Shown piece by piece: positions 26,821-35,368 of a DNA stretch of 64,000 bases. The notes under the pieces were generated by a model that had not been told where the DNA came from, ran no database searches, and saw only the letters and a program-made list of their open reading frames with translations. Every line of letters begins with the position of its first letter. The stretch's first letter is position 1. The DNA is taken from contig DAOUKM010000010.1 in NCBI GenBank assembly GCA_034421295.1, positions 33,162 to 97,161 on the forward strand, written 5' to 3'. A program made the translations under genes and the position numbers. This DNA is from CAUZIR01 sp034421295 (GTDB lineage Bacteria; Chloroflexota; Dehalococcoidia; Lucifugimonadales; UBA2962).

Positions 26821-27579
26821 ATGCCTCACTTCGATTACATGGGAGCCAGGCTTCACTACGACATCCTCGGCTCGGGTCCTCCGTGGATACTGCATCATGG
26901 GTTCGGGCAGTCGGGCCCGTCGTGGACCGAGGCGGGGTGGACGGATGCCCTTACCGACAGGTTCACCGTCGTCCTGATGGACGCCCTGGGACATGGCAGG
27001 AGCGACCGGGGCGGGAGTCTCGACGGTTACCTCATCCCCTCCCACGGTCAGGCCGTGGCCGCCCTCGCGGGACACCTTGGTTTAGGCAGATTCGGGCTCA
27101 TGGGGTTCTCCCTGGGCGGCAGGGCGGCCCTGGAGCTGGCGGCCTCCCGCCACGGTTCCCTGGCCGGCGCCGTCGTGATCGGAATGAAGGCCCGCATGAC
27201 GGCAGCGGACATGGAGAAGGCCGCATCGAGCGTAAGGGCACTGCGCAGCGGGAGGATTAGGTCCCTCAGGGGAGACAGGCGCGGGCCGGAGGAGAACGAC
27301 GCCGAATCCCTGGCTCTAACGATGGACGGGGTGGCGCACTGGCACGGGGTGTGGGACCGCATCGACCGGATTCAGGTCCCCATCCTGATGGTTTGCGGCG
27401 AAAGGGACCCCTACCACGACGGGGCCCGGGAGGCGGCAGGGGCCATGCCACTCGGCGAGTTCGTGGCCCTGCCCGACATCGACCACGGCGAATCCTTCAG
27501 CCTGAGCCACCTTTCACTGCCCTCGGTGATCCCCTTCATGGTCCGTGCCTTCGACAAGCGTCGGATCGTCCGTCCCTGA
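26821..27579 (+). CDS. Alpha/beta-fold hydrolase
   Basis: The protein has about 252 residues, starting at ATG 26821. It has the oxyanion-hole segment LHHGFGQSG, the nucleophile elbow GFSLGGRAA (Ser), the acid in VCGERDPYHDG, and the catalytic His in DIDHGESF. It has the size of a small serine hydrolase or esterase; the substrate is unknown. It is divergent from purE and convergent with the second phosphotriesterase-like gene. Confidence 0.85.
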   Translation: MPHFDYMGARLHYDILGSGPPWILHHGFGQSGPSWTEAGWTDALTDRFTVVLMDALGHGRSDRGGSLDGYLIPSHGQAVAALAGHLGLGRFGLMGFSLGGRAALELAASRHGSLAGAVVIGMKARMTAADMEKAASSVRALRSGRIRSLRGDRRGPEENDAESLALTMDGVAHWHGVWDRIDRIQVPILMVCGERDPYHDGAREAAGAMPLGEFVALPDIDHGESFSLSHLSLPSVIPFMVRAFDKRRIVRP

Positions 27580-27614
27580 ACGGCGCCCCCGGCCCCTTAA
27601 GCTGCGCTGCGGCC

Positions 27615-28670
27615 CTAGGCGAAGGCGAGCGCGCGAGCCGGGTTGTTTACCAGCAGGTCGTCGAGCTGCTGATCGCTCCATCCGCGACTTTTCATGCGGG
27701 GCACGATGTTTTCCAGGATGTGCGCATAGCCCTTGCCACCGTGGCTCGAGCGGAACCATTTCATGCACACGTCCTGGGCGACGAGTATCCTGTCGCCGTA
27801 GCCTCTGGAGGCGAGGTCCTCCAGGTGGTCTATGCGCTGGGAGTCGCTGAGGGGGTCCAGATATCCGCCCAGATACTCGAGACCGGCCGACTCGAACCCG
27901 AACACGTCGTACTCGAGATAGCAGCCCGTCTCGGCGATTCGGCGGGCCAGGTCCAGCTCCGTGGCCGACCAGCAAAGATGACCCATGATCACGCGCTCGG
28001 GCGGGCAGCCGCCCCGGTCAAGTTCCTCGAGTATTCGAATGTGGCTGTCCTGGTGATGGCCGGGATGTATCAGCACCGGGGCGCCGGTCTCTGCGTGCGC
28101 GCGGGCGCCGGCGCGCAGGACCTTCCTCTGGTTTTCGGTGATCGGCCACACGTTGCCCAGCTCGCCGATGACGCCGGTCCTGATACCGGTATCGCCGACG
28201 CCCACCGTGACGTCCCGGACGATTCGCTCGGCTATCTCGTCCTCCGTCCGATCGTCCATGTCGGGCGGATGGGCCACCGGGACGTAGTGTCCGGCCCCCA
28301 TGACGACGTTAAGCCCGGTGGCCCGCGAGATGCGTGCAAGCGCCAGTGGGTCCCTTCCGAGATCGTAGTTGGTGACATCGACCACTGTTCGGCCCCCGGC
28401 GAGCATGAACTGCCTGACGGCGGATGTCGCGTCCGCCTCGTCGAAGAGCTGGCCATTGTCCATGTTCAGGTACCAGATGGTACTGGCCCTGCCGAGGAGA
28501 TCGATCGAAAAGGGCCTGTCGTGGTAGTAGCGCAGGCTCGCCTCCTCGGGCTGCACGTAGTAGCAGGTCAGGTCGATGAGGATGTGCTCATGGGTGAGCG
28601 TTATGCCCATCTCCGACGGGTCTATCGGCCCAAGCACGGTCTGGACCATACCGGTCATATCGCACGACAT
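27615..28670 (-). CDS. Phosphotriesterase-family metal-dependent hydrolase, copy 2
   Basis: This is a 351-residue paralogue of the gene at 22914-23969, alignable end to end. Shared elements include VQTVLG-IDPS, THEH (H27, H29), ARISRATG-NVVMG, RTE-IYERIV-like segments, GVIGELGNVWP, GHL, AQDVC and NPA-ALAF. The residue pattern at the bridging position is again Glu. Divergent segments cluster in the middle loops, suggesting different substrates. It is divergent from the P1 peptidase gene. Confidence 0.87.
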   Translation of the reverse strand: MSCDMTGMVQTVLGPIDPSEMGITLTHEHILIDLTCYYVQPEEASLRYYHDRPFSIDLLGRASTIWYLNMDNGQLFDEADATSAVRQFMLAGGRTVVDVTNYDLGRDPLALARISRATGLNVVMGAGHYVPVAHPPDMDDRTEDEIAERIVRDVTVGVGDTGIRTGVIGELGNVWPITENQRKVLRAGARAHAETGAPVLIHPGHHQDSHIRILEELDRGGCPPERVIMGHLCWSATELDLARRIAETGCYLEYDVFGFESAGLEYLGGYLDPLSDSQRIDHLEDLASRGYGDRILVAQDVCMKWFRSSHGGKGYAHILENIVPRMKSRGWSDQQLDDLLVNNPARALAFA

Positions 28671-28768
28671 CGTAGACCTCCTGGATTGCTCTGACGGCCG
28701 CCCGGGTGTGCTCGGGACGCCGTCTATGGTGCGCCCAAGGCGGGCGCGAGTGTAGCATAGGGCGCCTG

Positions 28769-29758
28769 ATGATCGTGACGGGGACGGGCGACTGCATCAC
28801 CGATGTGGACGGGATCGGGGTCGGCCACCACACCGACCTTGAGGCCGGCACCGGGTGTTCGGTGGTCCTTTGCGAGGAAGGGGCGGTCGGGGGGGTCTCC
28901 GTGATGGGCGCGTTTCCCGGCTCCCGCGAGATCGCGATGCTGTCCCCCACCTCGGTCGACTCCGTCGTCCACGCGATCCTGCTGACGGGCGGCACCGTGT
29001 TCGGCCTGGACGCGGCCTCCGGCGTGATGCGATGGCTCGAGGGGCGCCGCAAGGGCTACCGGTTGGGCCGCATCTACGTTCCCCGGGTGCCGGGCGCGGT
29101 GATATTCGACCTGGGCTTCATCACGCACAGGATCAGGCCCGGGCCCGACGACGGGCTGCGCGCGTGCAGGGAGTCGTCCGCCGGCCCATCCCCCGAGGGC
29201 ACGGTCGGAGCGGGCACCGGGGCGACCGTCGGTAAGTTGACCGAGCTCAGGCGCGCGATGAAGGGCGGCTTCGGCACCGCTTCGGTGGACCTGGGCGACG
29301 GTGTGGTCATTGGCGCGGCGGTGGTCACCAATTCCATAGGAGGGATATTCGATCCGTCCGGGGGAGGACTCATCGCCGGGCCCCTTGATGAGAGCGGCTC
29401 CCTGATCGATCCGCTCCGCCTGATAGTCTCTCCCGACTACGACCCTCCGAGGTGGTCGAGCGGGACCAACACGACCATCGGGGTGGTGGCGACTAACGCG
29501 CATCTGACCACGCAGCAGGCCTGCCGGATGGCGACGGTTGCACACGACGGGATCGCCCTTTCGGTAAGGCCTGCGCACATGCAGTTCGACGGGGACACCC
29601 TGTTTGCCATCGGGACCGGCACCGCCGATGTCCCGGTCGACCTGACCAGGCTGGGGACGGCGGCCGTCCACTGCGTCGCCAGGGCTGCGGTGAGCGGCGT
29701 CAGGGCTGCGACGGGCCTCGGGGGCATACCGGCAGCCTCAGAGCTTGGAGGTCGGTGA
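28769..29758 (+). CDS. P1-family (DmpA/S58) peptidase
   Basis: The 329-residue protein starts at ATG 28769; upstream in-frame sequence is not protein-like. P1 peptidases are self-cleaving N-terminal nucleophile hydrolases that release N-terminal residues or hydrolyse amides. Family features are ITDVDGIGVGHHTD, LTGGTVFGLDAASGVM, GTGATVGKL, VVTNSIG, and the cleavage/nucleophile segment GTNTTIGVVATNA, where processing before Thr is expected. Late motifs are MATVAHDGIALSVRPAH and DGDTLFAIGTG. It converges on the RraA gene. Confidence 0.87.
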   Translation: MIVTGTGDCITDVDGIGVGHHTDLEAGTGCSVVLCEEGAVGGVSVMGAFPGSREIAMLSPTSVDSVVHAILLTGGTVFGLDAASGVMRWLEGRRKGYRLGRIYVPRVPGAVIFDLGFITHRIRPGPDDGLRACRESSAGPSPEGTVGAGTGATVGKLTELRRAMKGGFGTASVDLGDGVVIGAAVVTNSIGGIFDPSGGGLIAGPLDESGSLIDPLRLIVSPDYDPPRWSSGTNTTIGVVATNAHLTTQQACRMATVAHDGIALSVRPAHMQFDGDTLFAIGTGTADVPVDLTRLGTAAVHCVARAAVSGVRAATGLGGIPAASELGGR

Positions 29759-29819
29759 GGCCCTACATCGTCGGGGAGCGCGGCCGTCCGGCCCCGGACC
29801 GTCAAGGGGCTGAGGGGGC

Positions 29820-30473
29820 CTAGAAGACCCCGAACCGGAGGTAGGCCTCGCTCGGATCCATACCCGACATGATCGCCTTGCGCATCTCGCTCTCGGTGGT
29901 CATGAGACGCTCGGCCTCCCTGATGACCTCGTCGGCAGAGGCGGCGGGGACCACCACCGCGCCATCCATGTCCGCTAGGAGGAAGTCGCCGGTGTGTATG
30001 GCCACGCCGCCTATCTCGATGGGCTCACCGAGAGCCTCGACCTTCCACCTTCCGACGATGTCAGCCGGAGTCCGGTAGCGAGCGAATACGGGAAATCCCC
30101 TACGAACGATCAGGTCGGTATCCCTGCAGCCGCCGTCCACCAGGTAACCGACGACTCCACGGATCATGAGAGCCTCTGCGGAGAGCTCGCCCATGTGGGC
30201 GATGATCGAATCGTTGGGCTGGCAGACGACTACCGATCCGCCGGGAGCCGCGCTGAGCAGCCGGGTCCAGCCCAGCAGGCTGTCGTCCGCTCCGGCTCCC
30301 TCGTCGATGCGACCCTCACAGGTCCATACAGGCCCCGCTAGGACCCTCGAAGGGTCCATGGGACGTATGGCGCTCGGAAGTATCGACGGCGGTAGACCGA
30401 GCTCGCGCATCGCATCGTATACGGCACCGCTGTAGCACCGTGCCAGTCGCTCCGCCCGGTCGCGCTCGCCCAT
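29820..30473 (-). CDS. RraA-family / HMG aldolase-like protein
   Basis: The 217-residue protein starts at ATG 30473; reading further upstream enters non-coding sequence opposite the enolase gene. It contains CYSGAVYDAMRELGLP, GELSAEALMIRGVVGYLVDGGCRD (with the substrate-binding Arg-Asp of the RraA/4-hydroxy-4-methyl-2-oxoglutarate aldolase fold), FPVFARYRTPADIVGRW, and VHTGDFLLADMDGAVVVP. Members are aldolases or oxaloacetate decarboxylases. It is divergent from an enolase-superfamily dehydratase; pairing of these two activities fits a sugar-acid or aromatic-acid catabolic module. Confidence 0.88.
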   Translation of the reverse strand: MGERDRAERLARCYSGAVYDAMRELGLPPSILPSAIRPMDPSRVLAGPVWTCEGRIDEGAGADDSLLGWTRLLSAAPGGSVVVCQPNDSIIAHMGELSAEALMIRGVVGYLVDGGCRDTDLIVRRGFPVFARYRTPADIVGRWKVEALGEPIEIGGVAIHTGDFLLADMDGAVVVPAASADEVIREAERLMTTESEMRKAIMSGMDPSEAYLRFGVF

Positions 30474-30623
30474 GTCTTTTCCGCTATCGTCTTGTTGCAC
30501 TGCAGTCCTGGCAGGGGCGCCCTGAGCGCCCCCGGCGGCGGGTGGCGGGAGTGTAACATCCGGCCTCCGCCGCACGGTGCCTGATATACAATCCGCCGAC
30601 CCTACCGCTCCTCCGAGGTGTCC

Positions 30624-31811
30624 ATGAAGATCGCCTACATAGAAACGTTCATCGTCGACGCGGGATGGCGGCCCTGGGTCTTTGTGAAGATCGAGTCCGA
30701 CGATGGCCTGGTCGGCTACGGGGAATGCTCGGATGGACGCTCTCCGCACGGCGTGGTCGGGACCATCCGCGACATGAACGACCTGCTGATCGGGACCGAT
30801 CCCGGCGCCTTCGAGATGCGCTTTTGGGACATGATGCGCCGCACGCGCCAGAGTTTCGGGGGGATCGCCGCCAAGGCCATGGCGGGCGTGGAGAACGCGC
30901 TGCTGGATCTGAAGGCGAAGGCGCTCGGCATCTCCGTCGTGGAGATGTTCGGCGGCCCCATCCGCGACGATATACGGCTGTACTGGTCGCACTGCGGCAG
31001 CACGCGGGCCATGCACCCCGAACTGCTCGCGACTCCGCCGATACGCTCCTTCGACGACCTGGCCGATCTCGGGAGGGAGGTTGTCGCCCGCGGATACACG
31101 GCGCTCAAGACGAACATCGTCTTCCCGGGCGAACCGGCCTCGCTGCACTTCCCGGGATTCGGCGGCGGACCGGGCACCACCGACCAGGACATCGACCGGA
31201 GGCTGCTCGACCACATCGTCACCCAGATCGGAACCCTAAGGGACGCGGTGGGAGCCACCGTGGACATCAATCTCGATCTCAATTTCAACTTCAAGCCCGA
31301 GGCCGCAATGCGCATCGCCAAGGAGCTTGAGCCCTTCGATCTGCTGTGGCTCGAGGTCGACATGTACAGCCCGGGCGCGCTCAGGCAGATCAAGGACTCA
31401 ACCGCGACCAGGATATGCACCGGGGAGAACCTGTTTCACATGCGGGGCTATCTGCCCTACCTTCAGGCCCACTGCGCGGACGTGTTCATGGTGGACGTAC
31501 CCTGGAACGGCTTTGCACAGTCCAAGAAGATCGGGGATCTGGCAGAGGCTCACGAGGTCAACGTGGCCCCGCACAACTTCTACAGCCACCTTTCGAGCTA
31601 CATAAGCGCCAGCCTGTGCGCGGTGCTTCCAAACGTCAGGATCATGGAGACGGATGTGGACGATGTGCCGTGGAAGGACGAGCTGGTGACCAGGCTGCCG
31701 GAGATAGAGGATGGCAGGATGAAGACCCCGTCCGGTCCGGGCTGGGGCACCGACCTGAACGAGGAAGTCGCCCTGGCCCATCCCTGGGTGGGCGACGGAT
31801 CCAACTGGTAG
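30624..31811 (+). CDS. Mandelate racemase/muconate lactonizing enzyme family dehydratase
   Basis: This is a 395-residue enolase-superfamily enzyme. The start is ATG 30624, with GAGG about 7 bases upstream. It has the capping domain (VKIESDDGLVGYGECSDGR) and a barrel with Lys in ALKTNIVFPG. The metal ligands are Asp in VDINLDLNF, Glu in LWLEVD and Glu in CTGENLF, and the catalytic His is in VAPHNFYSHL. It is probably a sugar-acid dehydratase of the mandelate racemase subgroup. SAR202 genomes are known for expansion of this superfamily. It is divergent from the RraA gene. Confidence 0.9.
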   Translation: MKIAYIETFIVDAGWRPWVFVKIESDDGLVGYGECSDGRSPHGVVGTIRDMNDLLIGTDPGAFEMRFWDMMRRTRQSFGGIAAKAMAGVENALLDLKAKALGISVVEMFGGPIRDDIRLYWSHCGSTRAMHPELLATPPIRSFDDLADLGREVVARGYTALKTNIVFPGEPASLHFPGFGGGPGTTDQDIDRRLLDHIVTQIGTLRDAVGATVDINLDLNFNFKPEAAMRIAKELEPFDLLWLEVDMYSPGALRQIKDSTATRICTGENLFHMRGYLPYLQAHCADVFMVDVPWNGFAQSKKIGDLAEAHEVNVAPHNFYSHLSSYISASLCAVLPNVRIMETDVDDVPWKDELVTRLPEIEDGRMKTPSGPGWGTDLNEEVALAHPWVGDGSNW

Positions 31812-31867
31812 CAGCTAGCTCCGGAGCCTCCCCGCCATACCCGGTGGTCGACGGGAGGTCGGCTGGC

Positions 31868-32608
31868 TCAGCCCTCCTCTTCCCTTCCCGACCTTGAGAA
31901 TCGATCGAGATCGTACTCTATGCCCTCGTACACCTCCGGGTAGCGCAGGCCCGTGAAGCGCTCGGTCGCATCCCGCAGTCGCTCAGCCGGGTCCCAGGGC
32001 ATCCAGGCCTTCCAGCTGTCTTCGTAGTTAAAGTTCCACAGGAAGTAGATCGCCGCCCTCTGGGTCCCCTCGATTCCGTTGTCATGGAACCAGGTGTCGG
32101 TCTCCCTTAGACGCTCCAGCGGTATCTCCATCTCCCTGAAGGCCTCCAGCAGGTCCTGGCCCACTTCGCCCAACCTCGGCGTCGCCGCGCCGCTGAACGA
32201 GAATCCATCCTCGAGGTAACTGGGCCCGGTGCTGAGGATCGTGCCGGACGCCGCGGCATCGTCGAACCAGTCCGAATTGTCAGGCTGCCTCGCATTGAGG
32301 ACCACGTCTACTCGACCGGTGCGAAGCGCCTCGGGTACCTCATCGGCGGCCACCTCCACCGTCTCGACCTGAAAGCCGAATCCCACCTCGGCGATGTAGG
32401 CTCCGAGGGCCGCCAGCGTCACCCCGTACCTGGCATCCGACTGGCCGACAACCAGGCTCGTCTGTAGTCGCTCCTCGGTGAAATCCTCGGTGCCCCCCGC
32501 AAAGCGCCCCTCGCAGGTGGCAGCGGATCCTGCGACGACCAGCAGGATCGCACCCACAAGGCCGGCAAACGCCAGCCGGCGCATCCTCCCCGTTCTCGCT
32601 CTGATCAT
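31868..32608 (-). CDS. ABC-type substrate-binding lipoprotein (type 2 periplasmic fold)
   Basis: The 246-residue protein starts at ATG 32608. A signal sequence (RRLAFAGLVGAILLVVAGSAATC) ends in a Cys that could be lipidated. Mature features are LQTSLVVGQSDARYGVTLAALGAYIAEVGF split over two strands, EALRTGRVDVVLNARQPDNSDWFDD, and TETDTWFHDNGIE-like segments. This resembles glycine-betaine/OpuAC-type or amino-acid-type binding proteins. No permease or ATPase gene is adjacent, so its transporter partner is unknown, and it may be an orphan receptor. Confidence 0.65.
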   Translation of the reverse strand: MIRARTGRMRRLAFAGLVGAILLVVAGSAATCEGRFAGGTEDFTEERLQTSLVVGQSDARYGVTLAALGAYIAEVGFGFQVETVEVAADEVPEALRTGRVDVVLNARQPDNSDWFDDAAASGTILSTGPSYLEDGFSFSGAATPRLGEVGQDLLEAFREMEIPLERLRETDTWFHDNGIEGTQRAAIYFLWNFNYEDSWKAWMPWDPAERLRDATERFTGLRYPEVYEGIEYDLDRFSRSGREEEG

Positions 32609-32925
32609 CTCGATTGCAGCCCTAATCCTTCTAACGGTTCTTTGAAGACAATTGTTGGCCCTTGCCCTGGCTACGGGCGAAGGTTCCGCAGCACTCCCGA
32701 CGGTCCCGGCCCAAGTCGCAGAGCATAGCCGAGCCGGCGGCCTGACGCCATAGGCCAAGTCTAGCCCAACCGAGCCTTCTGGCCATCGCTGCCGGCGCGG
32801 CACCATATGTTACGATTCCGCGCGCCCGGACCGCCCCCGAGCCCCGGCCACGGGTTTCAGGAGTCCGGCTGTAGACGAGGCGACGCCATCGCCGGCGTCT
32901 CCGGGAAACGAAGGAGGTGCGAGAC
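32609..32925. other. Divergent intergenic region
   Basis: This 317-base region lies between two divergently transcribed starts. No gene, repeat or hairpin of note is visible. It must contain the promoters of the binding-protein gene (minus) and the dehydrogenase gene (plus). Only the AGGAGG immediately before the latter is clear. Confidence 0.6.
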
Positions 32926-33990
32926 ATGCTGAAGACCCGCGCGGCGGTCATGACCGGCCCGAACGAACCAATGGCGATCGACGAGATGGAAGTGCCCGAT
33001 CCCGGTCCGCACCAGGTAATAGTGAAGCAGACGGCGACCGGCGTCTGTCTTTCGCAGGTGCACCAGCTGCAGCTCGTACCAAAGGAACAGTGCCCACAGC
33101 TCCTCGGCCACGAAGGTGTGGGCGTGGTCACGCACGTGGGCAGCGAGGTCACCCACCTGAAGGAGGGCGATCACGCCATAACCACCTGGGTTCCCCGTGC
33201 CGGATACCCCGGCAGGGACTTCATCGACGGCCTCAGCCCGATCGGCGTCAGGTTCCGAGGTGAGCTGGCCCAAGGGCCTGTCGGCACCTTTGCCGAGGAC
33301 TGCCTCCTCAGCGACCAGCTGGCCGTAAGGGTTCCGGGAGAGTACGCCACACTCGAGAGCAGCATAGTGGGCTGCGCGGTGCTGACCGGCGCCGGCGCGG
33401 TCTTTCACACCGCCAAGGTCAGGGCCGAGGAATCCGTGGTGGTCATCGGGGCCGGCGGCGTCGGGCTGTCGGCGATCAAGATGGCCTCGCTGATGCAGGC
33501 ATACCCGGTCATCGCCGTGGACATCGCGGACGAGAAGCTGGAATTCGCAATGGGGTGGGGGGCGACCCACACGATCAACTCCAGGGAAGTGGACCCCGTC
33601 GAGGAGGTCTGGAGGATTACCGGCATTGGCGCCGATTACGCATTCGACGCGGTCGGCTCCGTGCCGACGCACGAGGCCATCCTGCCGATGGTGCGGGGCG
33701 GCGGCCCGGGCGGCGACAACGTCGGCGGCATGGCCGTGATGATCGGATGGCCGCAGCCGGAGTTCAAGCTCAACGCAGAGCACTTCGTCTACCACCAGCG
33801 CCAGTTCCGGGGAAGCCACGGGGCGGCGATCCCTGATGTTGACTTCCCGATGTACCTTCGGCTGTCGGCAGAGGGTAAGTTCCCCCTGGAAAAGCTGGTC
33901 ACACGCAGCTACTCGCTGGACCAGGCGAACGAGGCGATGGACGATCTCACCAAAGGCCGCATCGCCGGACGCGCCCTGCTGGTCTTCTGA
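32926..33990 (+). CDS. Zinc-type alcohol dehydrogenase-family oxidoreductase
   Basis: The 354-residue medium-chain dehydrogenase starts at ATG 32926, with AGGAGG 9 bases upstream. The catalytic-zinc ligands are Cys in GVCLSQVH and GHEGVGVV (His-Glu). The Rossmann fold has VVVIGAGGVGLSAIKMASL, and the NAD-specificity Asp is in VIAVDIADEKLEFA. The four-Cys structural zinc lobe is absent between PLGHEG and the cofactor domain, replaced by WVPRAGYPGRDFID. The substrate is unknown. It is the first of a same-strand series that continues with DAHP synthase after 217 bases. Confidence 0.88.
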   Translation: MLKTRAAVMTGPNEPMAIDEMEVPDPGPHQVIVKQTATGVCLSQVHQLQLVPKEQCPQLLGHEGVGVVTHVGSEVTHLKEGDHAITTWVPRAGYPGRDFIDGLSPIGVRFRGELAQGPVGTFAEDCLLSDQLAVRVPGEYATLESSIVGCAVLTGAGAVFHTAKVRAEESVVVIGAGGVGLSAIKMASLMQAYPVIAVDIADEKLEFAMGWGATHTINSREVDPVEEVWRITGIGADYAFDAVGSVPTHEAILPMVRGGGPGGDNVGGMAVMIGWPQPEFKLNAEHFVYHQRQFRGSHGAAIPDVDFPMYLRLSAEGKFPLEKLVTRSYSLDQANEAMDDLTKGRIAGRALLVF

Positions 33991-34207
33991 CCTCGCCATA
34001 AATGGGGCTGCTCGCCGCGTGGATGCGCCCGCCGCGAGCTTCCCGGATAGCTCGTCGGCCGCGGCTGGGGTCCGGGATGAAAGGGCCCTCGAGCATGAGG
34101 CCCTGCCCCTCGGCCGTTTTTTGGCCGAATCGAAGGTGCAATAGGCCTCAGGCGCTGCCGCGGGTCCTGCGTATCCTCTTTCAAGAGCCATTTGCCGGAG
34201 GACGGAA

Positions 34208-35227
34208 TTGATAGTGGTAATGCGATCCGACGCGAGTCGGGAACAGGTGGAGGCGGTCGAGGCGCGGGTACGCGAACTCGGTTACCAGACGGCGCTGACC
34301 CTGGGCCAGCTGCAGACGATCGTCGCGGTCCGTGGAGACACCGCGGGCGATGTGAGGCTGGAGGGGCTTGGGGATCTCCCCGGGGTTGAGAGCCTTTTGC
34401 GTGTCCAGAAGGCCTACAAGGAAGCGAGCCGCGAGTTCCACCCCTCGGATACCGTGGTGGACGTCGGCGGCCTGAAGATCGGCGGCAACAGGGTGATCAT
34501 GATGGTCGGCCCGTGCGCAGTTGAGAGCCGGGAGCAACTGTTGGAGACGGCGGATGCGGTCAAAGGGGCCGGATTCCCCGTCCTTCGCGGAGGCGCGTTC
34601 AAGCCGCGTACGTCTCCCTACAGCTTCCAGGGCCTTTTCATCGAGGGACTGCGCCTGCTGGCGGAGGCCAGGGACAGGACGGGCCTTAAGATCGTCACCG
34701 AGGTCATGTCCGAGGCGGACGTTCAGGACGTGGCGGCCTACGCCGACATCCTCCAGATAGGGGCGCGAACCATGCACACCTTCCGCCTCCTTGAGCGGGT
34801 GGCGGAGACGGGAAAGCCCGTGCTGCTCAAGCGTGGGTTTCACGCAACCATCAAGGAGTGGCTGCTGGCGGCCGAGTACATCCTAAAGTCCGGCAACCCG
34901 AACGTGATCCTGTGCGAGCGGGGGATAAGATCGTTCGACGACGAGTTCTCCCGCAACGTCCTGGACCTGACCGCGATCCAGGTAGTCAAGAAGGAGTCTC
35001 ACCTGCCGGTGATCGCGGACCCGAGCCACGGCACGGGGGTGAGGGACTACGTGATTCCCATGGCCAAGGCCGCCGTGGCCGCAGGGGCCGACGGGCTCAT
35101 AATCGAGAGCCACCCCAACCCGGCGGAGGCGCTTAGCGACGGTCCCCAGTCGATACCGGCGGCCGAGATCGGCGCGCTGCGCGATGACGTCGCGGCGGTG
35201 GCGGTGGCGGTGGGACGGACCCTCTAG
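34208..35227 (+). CDS. aroF: 3-deoxy-7-phosphoheptulonate synthase (DAHP synthase, type I-beta)
   Basis: This is the first enzyme of the shikimate pathway, condensing phosphoenolpyruvate and erythrose-4-phosphate. It has 339 residues with TTG start at 34208, preceded by GGAGGA. Residues 1-70 form the ferredoxin-like regulatory domain (MIVVMRSDASREQVEAVEAR). The barrel contains MMVGPCAVESREQL, LRGGAFKPRTSPYSFQG, LQIGARTMHTF, LLKRGFHATIKEWL, CERGIRSFD and PVIADPSHGTG. The N-terminal domain implies feedback inhibition by an aromatic amino acid. Confidence 0.95.
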   Translation: MIVVMRSDASREQVEAVEARVRELGYQTALTLGQLQTIVAVRGDTAGDVRLEGLGDLPGVESLLRVQKAYKEASREFHPSDTVVDVGGLKIGGNRVIMMVGPCAVESREQLLETADAVKGAGFPVLRGGAFKPRTSPYSFQGLFIEGLRLLAEARDRTGLKIVTEVMSEADVQDVAAYADILQIGARTMHTFRLLERVAETGKPVLLKRGFHATIKEWLLAAEYILKSGNPNVILCERGIRSFDDEFSRNVLDLTAIQVVKKESHLPVIADPSHGTGVRDYVIPMAKAAVAAGADGLIIESHPNPAEALSDGPQSIPAAEIGALRDDVAAVAVAVGRTL

Positions 35228-35253
35228 CCGTATCGGGCCCTCGCTTTCTCGAT

Positions 35254-35289
35254 TTGACCGGGCCGCCAGGGCGTCAATATATTGGCGCC
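35254..35289 (+). promoter_or_regulatory. Putative promoter with near-palindromic operator
   Basis: TTGACC (35254-35259) and TATATT (35278-35283) are 18 bases apart. The second lies inside a 20-base near-palindrome at 35270-35289, whose core CAATATATTG is perfect and whose outer GGCG/CGCC arms also pair. It sits about 80 bases before the epimerase start. Overlap of the -10 element with a palindrome suggests control by a dimeric repressor. This is reading by eye only. Confidence 0.4.
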
Positions 35290-35368
35290 TGACGCGCGCC
35301 CTGCGGTCCGGGCGGCGATCACAGGGACCTCCACGTGGATGTCCTAGTCAGTTCGGGGGTCACGGGCG

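Noticed and set aside
27351..28694. Long plus-strand open frame over the second phosphotriesterase-like gene
   Set aside because: Antisense of a conserved metal-dependent hydrolase; no protein-like pattern.
32857..34191. Long minus-strand open frame opposite the alcohol dehydrogenase
   Set aside because: It is the complement of a well-supported gene with clear motifs; its peptide is Ala/Arg/Gly-rich without any domain.
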